Source: Acanthaster planci (lineage: Eukaryota > Echinodermata > Asteroidea > Valvatida > Acanthasteridae). From it: a DNA stretch of 64,000 nt. A model generated the notes under the pieces. It worked only from the letters and a program-made list of their open reading frames with translations. It was not told where the DNA came from and ran no database searches. Shown in pieces: positions 48,663 through 60,639 of the stretch (its first letter is position 1; each line of letters opens with the position of its first letter). The stretch covers positions 242,237-306,236 of the forward strand of contig NW_019091465.1 in the NCBI RefSeq assembly GCF_001949145.1, written 5' to 3'. Both the position numbers and the translations under genes were made by a program.

Positions 48663-49879
48663 AAGGCCACCCGTGTTCATTACGCGTCGGTCTGGTCTGA
48701 GCCAATAAATTAAGTTGTCAGGTGGGTGTAAATATCAGGTTAAAACCACGAAAAGAATATCATTTCTATTCCCCTAGATTGGATGCCAGTTGTTATGGGT
48801 CGCTTCCTAGCGGCTGTGGCCAAACATATTTGCTCTCCATAACACTTCCATAACACTTACGAACACAATATTTCCTTCTGACTTATCTCAATCTAATTTT
48901 TTCAACGAGTTTAATTACGAGCAATTCACAACAGGGCGCCTCCAGGAGTTTACCAATCACAACGCGCAAAATCTGTCGACCCTTTCCTATTGTCATTCCT
49001 GATCCCCTAAGACCATAATCAAATACTGATCAGTCGAAAATACCAAATAGAACATGCTTCTCGGCGTACAATAGGAAGGATTGTGTTTAACGTTTGTTTT
49101 ACCGAGCTCCCATGCATGTTCATTGAACATCTTGTTTCTCTTTATTAAATTGTTTAAGTAATTTTTTTTGCCCATTCTTATAAGACATGTTAATTTCTTT
49201 TTAAGCTTTATGTAGGCTGATTTCTTATGAACTGTAGGATTCTCAAGATATTTTATACAGATTTTTTTCTCTCTGATTGAGTTATAGATTCCTCCCGTTA
49301 TCCAAGGTGCTTTTGACTTATTGATACGACTTCGGAGCTCACACTATGGAATTTTTTTGTCATACAGAATTTAAGAGATTCTCGTTGGCCTCATTGACAT
49401 TATGTGGCGCAAGTTCATTTTAATCTTAGTTAATGTTTACAGGCTACTAAGGAAATGTTCACGTTTTTCTATGTTTTTAATTTGTCATAATACTAGGTTA
49501 CAAAACTTCAGAAGTTTCTTTATAGGTTCATTTAATCCTCTCGTGCCCATTCATCGGTCAAACGATGATGTCCAGAGATTGTATCAGCGGTTGTAGTGCA
49601 AATGCTACGAAATCCTTTGTTTTCTCTAAACATCCAGGGCGATAGTCTTTTAGGATCGACGAGACGCTCGCGATTATACACTCTCCTTGTATTGACATTA
49701 CAAGGAGAGCAAATATGTTTGGCCACAGCCGCTAGGAAGCGACCCATAACAACTGGCATCCAATCTAGGGGAATAGAAATGATATTCTTTTCGTGGTTTT
49801 AACCTGATATTAATACCCACCTGACAACTCAATTTATTGGCTCAGACCAGACCGACGCGTAATGAACACGGGTGGCCTT
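48663..49879. mobile_element. Foldback element with 176-bp terminal inverted repeats
   Basis: 48663-48838 and 49704-49879 are inverted copies of exactly 176 bases with only a few mismatches (for example GGGTGTAAATATC against GGGTATTAATATC). Outer ends are AAGGCCACCCGTGTTC and its complement. The 865-base interior carries no transposase and no frame I recognise. Target-site duplication was not found. A third, partial and diverged copy of part of the repeat lies just outside at about 49893-49945 (CACGAAAAGAATATCATTTC). Confidence 0.8.
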
Positions 49880-49946
49880 AATATCAGGGTAGGGTTAATA
49901 GCAGGTTAAACTCACGAAAAGAATATCATTTCCATTTCAATATCAA

Positions 49947-50220
49947 TTTTGCGAAAAGGCATCCTTTTTGTTCTGTTTTTGGCGAGCTTTTTGCAACTTG
50001 CAAAAAAAGGCATTGTTTTTGTTCTGTTGTTTTTTTGGGGGGGCTTTTTCGTATTTTGCAAAAAATCCATTTCTTTTGTTCGTTTTTGGCTTTTCCACAA
50101 GTTGCAGAAAAGGCATTCTTTTTGTCAGGGTTTTTTGCTTTTCCGTAAGTTGCGGAAAAGGTTCATTTTGTCAATTTTTTGGGCTTTTCTGCAAGTTGAG
50201 GAAAAGGCATTCTTAGCTTT
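49947..50220. repeat. Tandem array of palindromic CTTTTCCGCAAGTTGCGG units
   Basis: About five units of roughly 55-60 bases. Each has an inverted repeat like GCTTTTC(C)GCAAGTTGCGGAAAAGGC followed by ATTCTTTTTGTTCTG. Units have diverged but the stem is visible in each. Confidence 0.75.
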
Positions 50221-50260
50221 TTGTCCATTTTTTTCCTTCCTTCTTCTTCCTCTTCTGACA

Positions 50261-50640
50261 AAAACTCCATTTGTTTTGTGCACGTTTTGTTCTACCCACG
50301 ACTTTGGTCTCTTAGCATCCTTAGATCTTCATCAAACTTATGTCAATGAACAACCGTTATGCATAGATGGTCCTAGAACAAGTGATTTATTATTGATTTT
50401 TCAATATTTATTTCAGTCGATTTACTTTGTACACGTTTTTGAGGCGTCATTTTGGTTACTCAGCTACCTTCGATGGTTATCAAAGTCATACCAAGGAAGG
50501 AACTCGACACAAAGATAATACTGAAATAATGACGTCATGATGACGTCATTAATTGATTTGTTATTGACTTTTCAATTTTTATTTCAGCCCCATTGACTTT
50601 GTACACGTTTTGAAACCAATTGACTTTATACATACAAGTG
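50261..50640. repeat. Copy of the TGACGTCA-rich dispersed repeat
   Basis: Matches about 59885-60220 in the same orientation, sharing ATGGTCCTAG, TTTATTATTGATTTTTCAAT, GACTTTGTACACG and GATGACGTCA. It contains TGACGTCATGATGACGTCA at about 50531. It is non-coding. Confidence 0.75.
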
Positions 50641-51756
50641 CTGCCTAAGCGTTTGCATGCGCATGCCCTTTACGCTAACAGCTGATCTGCTCGATCGGTC
50701 GACGTAAGCGTTGTCGTGCAGTCTTATTGCATAATTTGGAGGGAAGGTTGCGAAGAAATCGTGCAAAATATCGAGAGAAATGAACTCTGAGATTTTGTGT
50801 TATCAGGCCTCAACCAATTGTTTAAAGCAGTACTCAACACCAATCGTTCATACATGTATCGACCATTCGCGTGGTACCTCACGTCTACACATGGATTCGA
50901 TCGGGACGATGTTTTCCCACGGGCCCATGTGTATTCTTAGGACCTCTTCATGCTCTTGGGACCTCCCGGACCTGAAATTGCAACAGCTGGATTCTTAAAT
51001 TAATGGACTTTGCTTGATCAGAGGATTCCAAAGTAATCCCACGAAAGCTGAACTGAAACCAAACTCACGAACCGGTGCAAGAAATTGCATAAGAAGTTGA
51101 CACCGAATGGGCATGATCACTAGTGAACATGGGTTTAACGTACGGAAGCCCGTTAGGGCCACGTGTCTTTCTCCTTCACGGCGGTGCGTTTCTCTTTCAC
51201 TGCGGTGTGTTTCTCTTTCGTTGTTGCCAGTCACTTGCGGCTGCGACTCACTTATCTCGCAGCCGCGACTTATTTATGCTCCGTGTCACTGAGATGACTT
51301 TGTTGTAATCGGATTAATTTCCCAAGTGTCTACAAGCTGAGAGCATGGCGCTAGATTAAAGATCAAATAATGTTTGCTGGTCATTTATGAATGTATTTAA
51401 CTATATGCATTTTCTAATAGATCTTTGCCAGAACCGACAACGCCTTACGGTGAGTATGGCTATAGTAAAATGTATCTCCACAAAAACTACTAGTTCAATA
51501 GGCCGATTCGTTGGACCTGATTTTGATTTTGTCTTTTTAGTTTGAATTTATCAAAAATGTATGAATGACGACAAAAATACATGTATATGAAATGAGAATT
51601 ATCATTAGGTACATGGTTCACAACGACCGTTTTTTTAAATTCTCACTTGGACTCAATCGCCAACTTATTGTATGCTTTTGCTGTATTTTATATTTTTTTC
51701 ACTGTCTGCTGATGCAAATTCATAAGCAAAACTGTGTATGCTTAGCTGTGGCTGAA

Positions 51757-52320
51757 ATGGATCGAGGTGTAATTGAGGCAGCACTGCAAGATTGGGAATC
51801 TGTGGATCAGGATGACCTGTTGGACGTCCTTGATCGTTAGGAAACTAAAACTATGGTCCAAAAAAGAAAACATGGACCTAATTGTAAGAGAGATTAACAA
51901 ATAGGAGCTTGTGCAGAAGCACATGGATGCTCATACGCTGTCACGTATCTGCAGTAATCTGCAACCAACATCAAAAAAGGTTCTCAAGGTGCTGACCTTT
52001 CCGGAGAACATGGACGCAAATGGCAATACCTTGAGCAATCATTTCTAGAGACTCATTCGAGAGTTTGATCCAGAGCTACTGGCTCTCTTCCTTCGATGCT
52101 GCACTGGCTCAGATATGATGGTAATGAAGTCGATATAAACGGTGTCTTTTGTCAAATCAGACTGGTCTTGCATTGTTCGCTCTCTAACATCTCACACATG
52201 TGGGGCAATATTGGAACTGCCAGTCAGCTTTAGCAAAGATCCCTACTTGTCGGTAAGGTCAGAGTTTTGTACTCTTCTAAGAAACCGATATTGGCGAACG
52301 GACATCGTGTAGATTAGGCC
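51757..52320 (+). pseudogene. HECT-domain-like gene relic
   Basis: Plus-strand frame MDRGVIEAALQDWESVD, then after a frameshift DLIVREINK-stop-ELVQKHMDAH, LQPTSKKVLKVL, FPENMDANGN, LLALFLRCCTGSDMMV, SHTCGAILELPVSFSKD and LLRNRYWRTDIV. The CTGSD and HTCGAILELP blocks match the C-terminal lobe of HECT-type proteins as found in many uncharacterised animal genes, often multi-copy. At least three stops and one frameshift make it non-functional. The HECT catalytic cysteine would normally precede the LELP block (THTC); here SHTC retains it. Confidence 0.6.
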
Positions 52321-53028
52321 ATTGCCCATCAGCTCACACATACTGCACAGAGTTGTTGACCTACAGGAAAATTGTAATACCAGGTAATAGTTTGGTATTG
52401 TGTGTTCAGGGTAATTTGCCTTGTTTGTTTGTTTGTTTGTTTGTCCACGGAGTTAGAAACAATATCTTGTTCTTTCATCGTGTCTTAGTTGGAAACTGTA
52501 TACATGTACCATAGGTAGTAATTAATAACATTTACCGGTTAAATCTAAATTGTGTTCAATGTACTTAATTTCATACTAAATGTTAGTACATGTTTCATAT
52601 CTCTATATAATTTAGTTCAAGTAATTGTATTGATATGCACGCAGTGATTTACCAGTTAAATCGAAAATCTAATCTGGTGTGAATCCGGTTTAAATTTTCT
52701 TGTATATTAAAAGCTTAAATTTATACAAATGTACAATCAACGATCATTTAATTCATTGTTACTCTTTAAATTTCTCCTATATGTTTGTTAGTTGTTCCAA
52801 AAACTGCAGTTTCATTTGAAAGTTACCAAACACTGTCAGTAACCACGAGGGCAAAAACAAAAATGAATCAAAAAGCTGCTGTGACAAAAGGTTTATTCAG
52901 ATTTTTTTTTGTTCAGCAAAAGGTTCATTTTCGGATTACAAACACTGCTTACTTTCTCCAGGCCTTGTGTCATGTGAGCACTTCCACGAGATTGGTCGAA
53001 TGTCACACATGAGGAATAAAAGAAAACC

Positions 53029-53081
53029 AAAAAAAAAAAAAACAACAACAACAACAACAACAACAAAAATAATAAAAAAAA
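53029..53081. repeat. Poly-A / (AAC)n simple repeat
   Basis: A run of A followed by eight AAC units and AATAATAAAAAAAA. It sits between the two relics of the composite element and resembles a microsatellite grown on a poly-A. Confidence 0.9.
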
Positions 53082-53250
53082 CCAAAGACCCAAAGGGTTT
53101 CTTCTGGACAAACACATTTGCAACATAGTAGTACATAGAGTCAATTAAATACATGATTAGTGCATTATTATACTTTGAGCATAACTTTGACATGTACAGC
53201 TAGCGAGGCCTATTAAAGATTCAGCAAAGAACACGTGTTTGTGCTTTCTG

Positions 53251-54590
53251 TTATTTGTGGATGGATTCAATTCTGGGAGACTCACTTTCACAATAATTCC
53301 TTATTAGGTCTCTCGGTCTTAGTTTTGTGCGTGTCACGTCCTTCATGTCCAATCTGATAGCTCTATTAATCCACCTGCGCAGTCTAAGGTAAAGGTTAAG
53401 TGCCTGCCGATGATCCCGGGGCTCCCTTATTCCGTTATCCGCCATGTATCTGAGGCAAAGCTGAAAGACATCTTGGTCGCAGGGATAGTCTTTGAAGATG
53501 CGTTCATCCAGACATGGCTGCAGCTGTCTAGGATTCACACCAACGAGGTGATTAGTGCGACCCTGTAACTCTGGCATCATGTACAAATACATCGGTCTTC
53601 CACTGACGATATTCACTCTTTCCGAATTTCTGATTCTATGGTAGTTCCACTCAACTAGCTCTTCCCGAAAAATGTAAACATTCAATATTCTTTTATTTTT
53701 ATAAAATAACAAGGGCATTGGGTACCCAATTATTGCAACACGAAGCATCCCAACCAACGGTCGGCAAACAACGTTCATGTACTTTAATATGCAGTGTGTG
53801 TTCCCACCTGTATTAACTTCATGAAACAGAATTGTAACACAATTATGTCTACGAAGTCGCCAGTGAAGGCCCCCTCGTCCTTCAGCAGCCCAAAGAAATC
53901 CATCCAGTACTGGGTGAAGGACTCCCGCAAAAAGCTCCACCAATATTCTATCCGCTGCTTGTGTTGACTCGTGCCACATATGAAGGTGTTGCTTGGTTCC
54001 AAAGTCACCCCTAAGAAGTTTTGGGTGTCCCATTCGGGCGACTACTTCCTCCACATAGTATCCGCCGATAACGCGTGGATCGTTGCTGGTTTTGTAAACG
54101 TTTAACCAAACAACAAATCTCGAGAAACTGTCAATACAGCCATGTATACATAGGCCAAAACGCTCCAGTTTATCATAAGAATCGATATGCCAGATGACAT
54201 TGAGTCCTCTTGCAAAATAGGCATGTCTTCTCAGTCGTCGGCGTCTGCGCAGCAGAAACCCTCAGAGCCCCGAATTTGCATAAGTCCAAGGGCAGTTTCG
54301 CGGGAGACTACAAAGCCAATTAGCTGCATACACCTCTGGTGCATCAACCTGTATCCGTGCCCACTGCTGTTCCTGATATTGTCCAGTATAAAATTGGCAA
54401 CATCTACAACGTCAGATTTGTTTTTCCGTCGAAAAAGGCCAAGCCTACGTAGGGTGCGCTTAAGAGCCCGCATGCTGACAACAATGTAATGGTTTAGTGC
54501 CAAAGCCTGAAGTATTTCCTTGTTTTGAAGCCCTAGCTGGAAGTAGAGCTGGATGTATTTGTCGCCCTCCATGTTTCGTCTGGATTTCAC
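53251..54590 (-). pseudogene. rve-like DDE transposase relic
   Basis: Minus strand. The N-terminal helix-turn-helix-like part is YIQLYFQLGLQNKEI and RALKRTLRRLGLFRR, then SSGHGYRLMHQRC. After a frameshift near 54270 comes RRHAYFARGLNVIWHID, carrying the first Asp, then YDKLERFGLCIHG and LLRGDFGTKQ with the second Asp. After another shift near 54000, KQRIEYWWSFLRES carries the Glu. The C-terminal part is NYHRIRNSERVNIVSGRP to a stop at 53251. It matches a large family of animal integrase-like proteins; the Repbase superfamily assignment is uncertain. A possible intron lies between MKLIQ (about 53812) and LVEWNYHRIR (about 53660). The DDE residues survive but the frame does not. Confidence 0.72.
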
Positions 54591-55590
54591 ACCTGTGAAA
54601 AAAATCAGTTAGAAAAAACTTCACATCAAAATTTAACAACGGCGTGCACTTATGCATTTGTTTAATCGTGCGTATAAATCAATCTGCTTTGTAAGGATGT
54701 CCGTAACACGCGGGTTTAATACAAAGTTATCCCTTCAAAAAGAAGGAAAATGTATATAACGTTTATAAAAGTGTACAGCGTTTTTAATTTTTGATGGCCC
54801 TATGTGATGGTAACAACTATTGGGACAATCACAAGCTTCTGTAAGCCAGTCATCTTTGGCCGAGCCTTACTGTATAGTTGGGTTTGACCAAAATATATAT
54901 TTGACCATTGCTATGAGTGGGCGTAACACCAACGTACATGCACATTCCCAATGCACTGTTGCAGAATGTTGGCTTGGCAGTAATCATGCATTAAAAGGCA
55001 AATTTGCTTCAGACGTGGTTAAATGTGCTCAATTATGTACATGTACACTGCTCTATATAAGACTGCCAAAATTGACATGAAACCCTCCTTATATTGCATG
55101 GAAAATTAAACGGTGGAAAGATGCATTCACATATAACATGTGTATATGCAATTTGGTGTGAAGCAGTGTTTCTTTTAGGATTAAAATAAGTTGCGTCTTA
55201 TGATTCTTGAGAGTGATGTCAACGTACGTGGATATTTTATAATAAAGAAATAAAGTTTTCCAGAACGCCACAATGCTCTATTTAAACCAACCATAAATCG
55301 TTTCCATCAGAACAGGGGAAGGTTAATAAATTTTCATCACATGTTACATACCAACAGCTTCTCCACATCTTAAAAATATCGGTTCATTTTCGGTGTGAAT
55401 CTTGGAAGCTACTATACTTGCTTTCCATGTTACAAACAGTACAACATACTACGCCAGTTAAGTAAGTCGCTGCCGCGAGTTAACTAAGTCGCTGCCGCGA
55501 GTTAATTCAGTGGCGGCCGCGAGTTACAGCCAACAACGAAAGAGAAACGCATTGTGGCCTTAATGGGCTTCCGTATTAACGAGCCCATGT

Positions 55591-58260
55591 CATGCATGCC
55601 GAGCCCAACAGAGCAGACGTACGTGCAGCGCGGAAGGGGAGCTGGGCTTGGAGGCTGGCCTTGCATGAAGTGCTGGAACCGGTAGGCGAAACATTCTCCA
55701 TTGCAAGTTTTTGGCTGCACCCAAATAAGCTCTGAATTTGCACCGGCAAAACTTGAACTCTAAGAAGGGCCAGTTTTTAACATTAAGATATAGTCACCCC
55801 GATCATGTCAAGGTGATTAACAATGATTATGTACGTCATACGTGTTCAGCACAATCCTGACAGCATCTTCTAAATATTCATTAACCCCCTCCTGAGTACA
55901 TTATTCAACGGTTTTAGTAAGATGTATTTTATTCAAAGGCAAATCTAATCCGAATGGAGAACAATACATAGGCCCTACTTGTACATTTTCAGACGTTTTA
56001 CAGGGGTGCTGAAGATAGGCATGGAACTGACTAAAGTCCCTCAAGACACTCACGATGCATTCCGTGTTTCATATCTTCCCCCAAGGACAAACATATCTAA
56101 TCCTCCAAGGACAAACCCATGTCATTACGGGTTCATGGTAAATATCCAAACATGTATGAAATTTGAATGCAGACCTATAATTTTTTTATAAGCTGTTTAT
56201 ACAGAATAATTGAATTTCCTTATTTGCTTTGTGTGTATAGGTATCCTTCATACTACTGCTGGAATGAAAGCTGGAAAATGGAGATAAATCTGTTCTCCAT
56301 GTTATTTCTGAACATTGAAATTCAACGTAAATGCAGTTACATATAAATATCAGAGGCACAAGTACCAACGATAAAGGAAGCTACATGCAATAAAGCACGG
56401 GAATTAACTGGTGATGGTGAAAAGGCCCAATGTTGCATTGACATACAGACAGATTGCCAGTCATGAATCAGTTTGTGTGTGTGGGGGGGGCATCCATGTT
56501 CTATCATGCCAGGTCCCCCACTTTAACATTCAGGTCCCCACGTACTCCCTATTTAGTGTTGCTATACCAATGAATGCATACATGTGCACATGTGCGCCGT
56601 ATTCTTTTTCAGGTTCTGACACACGTTTTCCCATGCATCAACTCAGAAGCTGGTGCACCTGTAATATTTAAATGTTTCCTTTTGCAATGAAACAGATGTT
56701 CATCAGCACAGACATGAGGGCGGTCTTCACACGTGTCCCTGGTGTCGTTTATATGGAAGTGCAGTTGAAGCAGGACGGATCCTGAGAAGGCTGGGAACAG
56801 CTTCTTCAAAATACACGTAGCAAGACTGCAACCGACAGGAAGTGAGATTTACTTGTATATGTAGATGTAACTGCAATAATTTATTTGGAAGACAATGGCA
56901 GAAATAGTTCAAACTGGTTTCGGAAGAACAGTGCAAAGTTATCAGTGAAAAAAAATCCTGATATTTTCAATCGGTCCCCTTGTCATTTGAAGTCTCTGCA
57001 GATCTTCAAAACGGAAAGAAGTTGGCAGGTTTAATATGATACACTTCAGAAAAAATGCCCTAAAACATGAAGACAGTGTGTTTCCTTCATTTTTTCAAAA
57101 TACCCAATGTGTGTATTTCTTGTTATTCCCCAAGACAAAACCATGTTATTACCAGCTCACTGTGTTTGATTATCTATGTGTTGATATCAGCTGAATATTT
57201 CAATTTCCTAATTTGTTTCTTGTGTATAGACATCCTTCATGCTTTGTTTAAGTGAAAGCTACAGATAATAGTTCTGCATGTTTGGAATTCAGCATCACTG
57301 CAGTTACATGTTGATCAGATGCACGGCTACCCATGATAAAGGAAGGTGCTGTACAGTGAAGCAAGGAAATTAAAACGAAATGGTAAAAAGGCTTACTGTT
57401 GCACTGACATACAGATTGCCAGTTTGGATTTCTGCAGTCATGAAGCAAAGTTTGTGAGTTTATTTTTGCATTCCATTGGGAAACCTAGTAAGTCCCCGAT
57501 TCATAGAGCATCCCAGATTGACAACTGTGTACAAAAGATATGGTTTGTCTTCTAAAAAAGTTGTAGTACAAACAAAGGAGGAACAATAGGGGCTCCCCAT
57601 TATACACACTTGTGTGGGTGTGGGGGCATCCATGCACCGCCATCATAAATGGTTCCCTCATTAGTACCCACTTGCCCGGTCCCCTACTTTAACGTCCCAA
57701 CGTACCCATTCAGCGAAAACCGAAGGTTGCTCTATGCCAGTGATTTGTATTTGTGTTCAAGTTGTGAAGTTAGTTTTTCCATGCATCAACACATGTACCT
57801 GTAATAAATGTTTTCCTTTTTGCGATGATGCAGATTGTAATTAATACAAACAAGAATACGGTTTTAATCAAAGTGCTCCAAACAAGATTATCTGAAATAC
57901 TGCAACCGCCAGGAAATTATTTGCTTTGCGTTATACGTATCTTTCACACTGCTGCTGAAGTGACAAGAGATAAATCTGTTCTCTACGATGTTGGTTTTAG
58001 GGATTGGAATGCAACGTCACTCTGTGGTGCATATCAGAAGCACGGCGACTAAAGATGAAGGAAGCTGTTGGACAACTAAGCAAAGAAAGTAACAAGGTAA
58101 TTTAATTAAGAAGGCCTGCTGTTGGATATTGAGACACGAAAGATGGCCAGTTTGATGACTGCAGTCATGGAGCAAAGACAGGGAAAAACAAAGACCCCTG
58201 CATGTACTAATGTAAATCATTCAATGTTCAACATCCATGAGACAGACGCAGTTCCTCTTG
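55591..58260. repeat. Diverged tandem triplication, non-coding
   Basis: Three diverged copies of a roughly 0.7-1 kb segment in the same orientation. Anchors are ATCCTTCATACTACTGCTG (56243), ATCCTTCATGCTTTG (57231) and ATCTTTCACACTGCTGCTG (57937), each followed by GATAAAGGAAG-like and TGCATTGACATACAG-like blocks. No domain was recognised in any frame. 55591-55990 lies before the copies and shows nothing. Confidence 0.6.
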
Positions 58261-58265
58261 TTTTT

Positions 58266-58351
58266 AGCTGTTTCGGGTATTGGCCGAAACAGCTATTGTG
58301 TTTATTAATTTTGTTTCTTTTTAGCTGTTTCGGGCACCGGCCGAAACAGCT
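58266..58351. repeat. Two AGCTGTTTCGG...CCGAAACAGCT hairpins
   Basis: Inverted repeats at 58266-58294 and 58323-58351, 57 bases apart. Each has an 11-base stem around GTATTGG- or GCACCGG-like loops. Each is preceded by TTTTTAG or TTTTTTAG and followed by (A/G)TTGT, so the hairpin belongs to a tandem duplication. Confidence 0.8.
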
Positions 58352-58469
58352 GTTGTTTTTGTTAATTATTTTTTGTCTTTTTTTATTTCTTCTTTCACAT
58401 CAAATCCCATTCGATAACATGGGTTTTCGTTCTGAGCAGGACTTCTACTCTTTTGCAATTTTTGATTGA

Positions 58470-60510
58470 CTTCAAACTTGGCAGGTCTTTGGACAATCAT
58501 CAAAGGATGGTCCTAGAAGAAATTTTTTGACGATGGCGTCATCATGCAATTTCTTTTTGAATTTTAAAATATTTAATTTTTCCTCTTGACTTTGTACACG
58601 TTTTCAAGGCACAATTTTGAAACCTTTACGATGTTTGATCGTATCAAAGTAACAGCCAACAAATACCCTGATACAAAAATTATTTTAAGTAAATAACATC
58701 ATGAGGACGTCATCATGTGATTTGGTATTGATTTTTCAATATTTAATTTAGCCCATTGACTTTGTACACAAGCCAGCATTTGGGTTGGTTTTAGAGGTTT
58801 GATCAACTTCAAAGTTACAGTCAACAAAGACCCTGATGAAAGAATTTTGCTAAATTTATGACGCAACGATGACGTCATCGCCTATTTTAAATTAATTTTT
58901 GGATATTTAATCTTCCCCCATAGGTTTGTACACGTTTTTCGTCAGCCCGTCCTTGGGACTTTGGTCAACCTGAATTATTTCCTCCAATGTACACTTGAAG
59001 TCCCTCCCGAAGAGAGGCTCTAAAGAAAAATCGTCAAAAAAAAAGTAACATCATTTGGGGTCATGTGACATGAGATTAAAGCTGCAGTTTTTTCCATAGG
59101 TTTTGTAAGCGGTTTTTTACTGCGCAATTATCGACCTTAATGAGAGAAGTCCTGATTTTCAACAGAATGTCCTATATTGAACCATAGCTGGCGTTGTTGC
59201 ACACAAACGTTAAGACTACCTGAGCTTCGTTTTTTGTCGATCATGTGTGAGCAGTCCTCAACTTCAACCGAGAATTACAACCAGAACGAAGGAGAAATCA
59301 GACTAAATTTTCCCTTCCGGTCGAGTGCAACTATACCCAAGACTCAGATTAAAATTAAAGGAGCAGTTTTCCTGCATACGTGTTTCTAGTCCGTTGACTT
59401 TGTACACGTTTTCGAGCCAGAATTTTGGTAATTTTGCAATGTTTGATCGTTCCCAAAGTGATAACAAACAAAGACCCTGATGCAAGATTTATTGGAAAGG
59501 ACTGACGTCATGATGACATTATCACCTTATTTTATATTGATTTTTAAACTTTTATTTTTCCCCATATGTTTTGTACACATTTTTTTAATTAACACAAGTG
59601 AACGATTAGTCTTTTACGTCAGCTTGAGATTACTAAAAGAACGAAAGAGAAATCGGGTACTTTACGCTGTGTTATTTGACTTAAAATATGCCTAAGAGTC
59701 CTGATATGAATTAATATTTCGCAAAATTGTTCAGGTTAAGGGAAAATCACGTGACATGTACTTAAAGAAGCAGTGTTTCTTCAAACGAGTTTATGGCCCA
59801 TTGACCTTGTACACCTTTTTGAGCCAGGATTTTGGTAATTTTGCGATATTTGATCGTGGACAAAGTGAAAGTTTACAGAAAATGGTCTTCCGACCCAAAT
59901 GCCATTTGTTTTAAGCATGTTTTTCTGCCCACGACTTTTGTCCCTTAACAAGTTCGAATGTTCTTCAAACCTATGTCAGTGAACAACCCTTATGCCTAGA
60001 TGGTCCTAGGACAATGACGGCATCAAGTAATTTATTATTGATTTTCAATATTTATTTCAGCCCATTGACTTTGTACACGTTTTTGAGGCATCAATTTGCT
60101 TACTCAGCTATTTGCGATCGTCATGAAAGCTCCACCAAGGAAAGACTTTGGGGCAAAGATGATACTAAAATTACTACGTCATGATGACGCAATCAAGTGA
60201 TTTATTATTAAATTTTGAATATTTTAATATTCCGTTAAAATTCACATAAAAATCAACTGTGGCAGTAAGTGCCAGGACAAACTGTGGTCTTGAATTCTCG
60301 TGTAGGTCAAATAAGGTGACCCTTACTTCCGGTACAAACAGGAAGTGGGCATATTTTTTAAAAGTGGTAAAAGCCATTTATTTTTTTTCCAACGGAGTTA
60401 GTATATCGGTGTTGGTGCTGGGTTGAAACCCTGCTTATATCTTGAAGAGGAAGTGATTTAGGCAAATATTGAGCTCATTTAGTGATGACGTCATCAACAA
60501 TCGCTTTTTT
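58470..60510. repeat. TGACGTCA-rich dispersed/tandem repeat
   Basis: Units of about 160-200 bases marked by (T)TGACTTTGTACACGTTTT occur near 58590, 58755, 59392, 59800 and 60065, with weaker ones near 58925, 59100 and 59565. Each is followed by GTTTGATCGT-like, CAAAGT..ACAA, GACCCTGATG and TGATGACGTCAT-like words and TTTTTCAATATTTA. Related units occur at 50261-50640. Non-coding. Confidence 0.7.
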
Positions 60511-60639
60511 CATAACGGACATTATCGAAATGTCAAATGTTAATACTTGTGCCTGCATTCTACTTCTTGGCTGATTAAAAAAAGGGGCATGACACCTGAT
60601 GATCTGCGTGGGGACGTATTAATTCAGTCCTGAACCCCA

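Larger units (their letters stand above)
51126..55590. mobile_element. Candidate composite DNA transposon (HECT-like + DDE transposase)
   Basis: The left flank (about 51126-51270) and right flank (about 55455-55590) are imperfect inverted copies. Both carry ACGGAAGCCC, a (T)TAGGGCCAC or TTAAGGCCAC step, TTTCTCTTTCGTTGTTG and subterminal CGCGGCAGCGACTTA-like repeats. Between them lie a plus-strand HECT-like relic and a minus-strand DDE transposase relic, tail to tail. I infer that these are the two genes of one transposon. Exact ends and target duplication are not settled, and the two relics could have met by chance. Confidence 0.6.
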
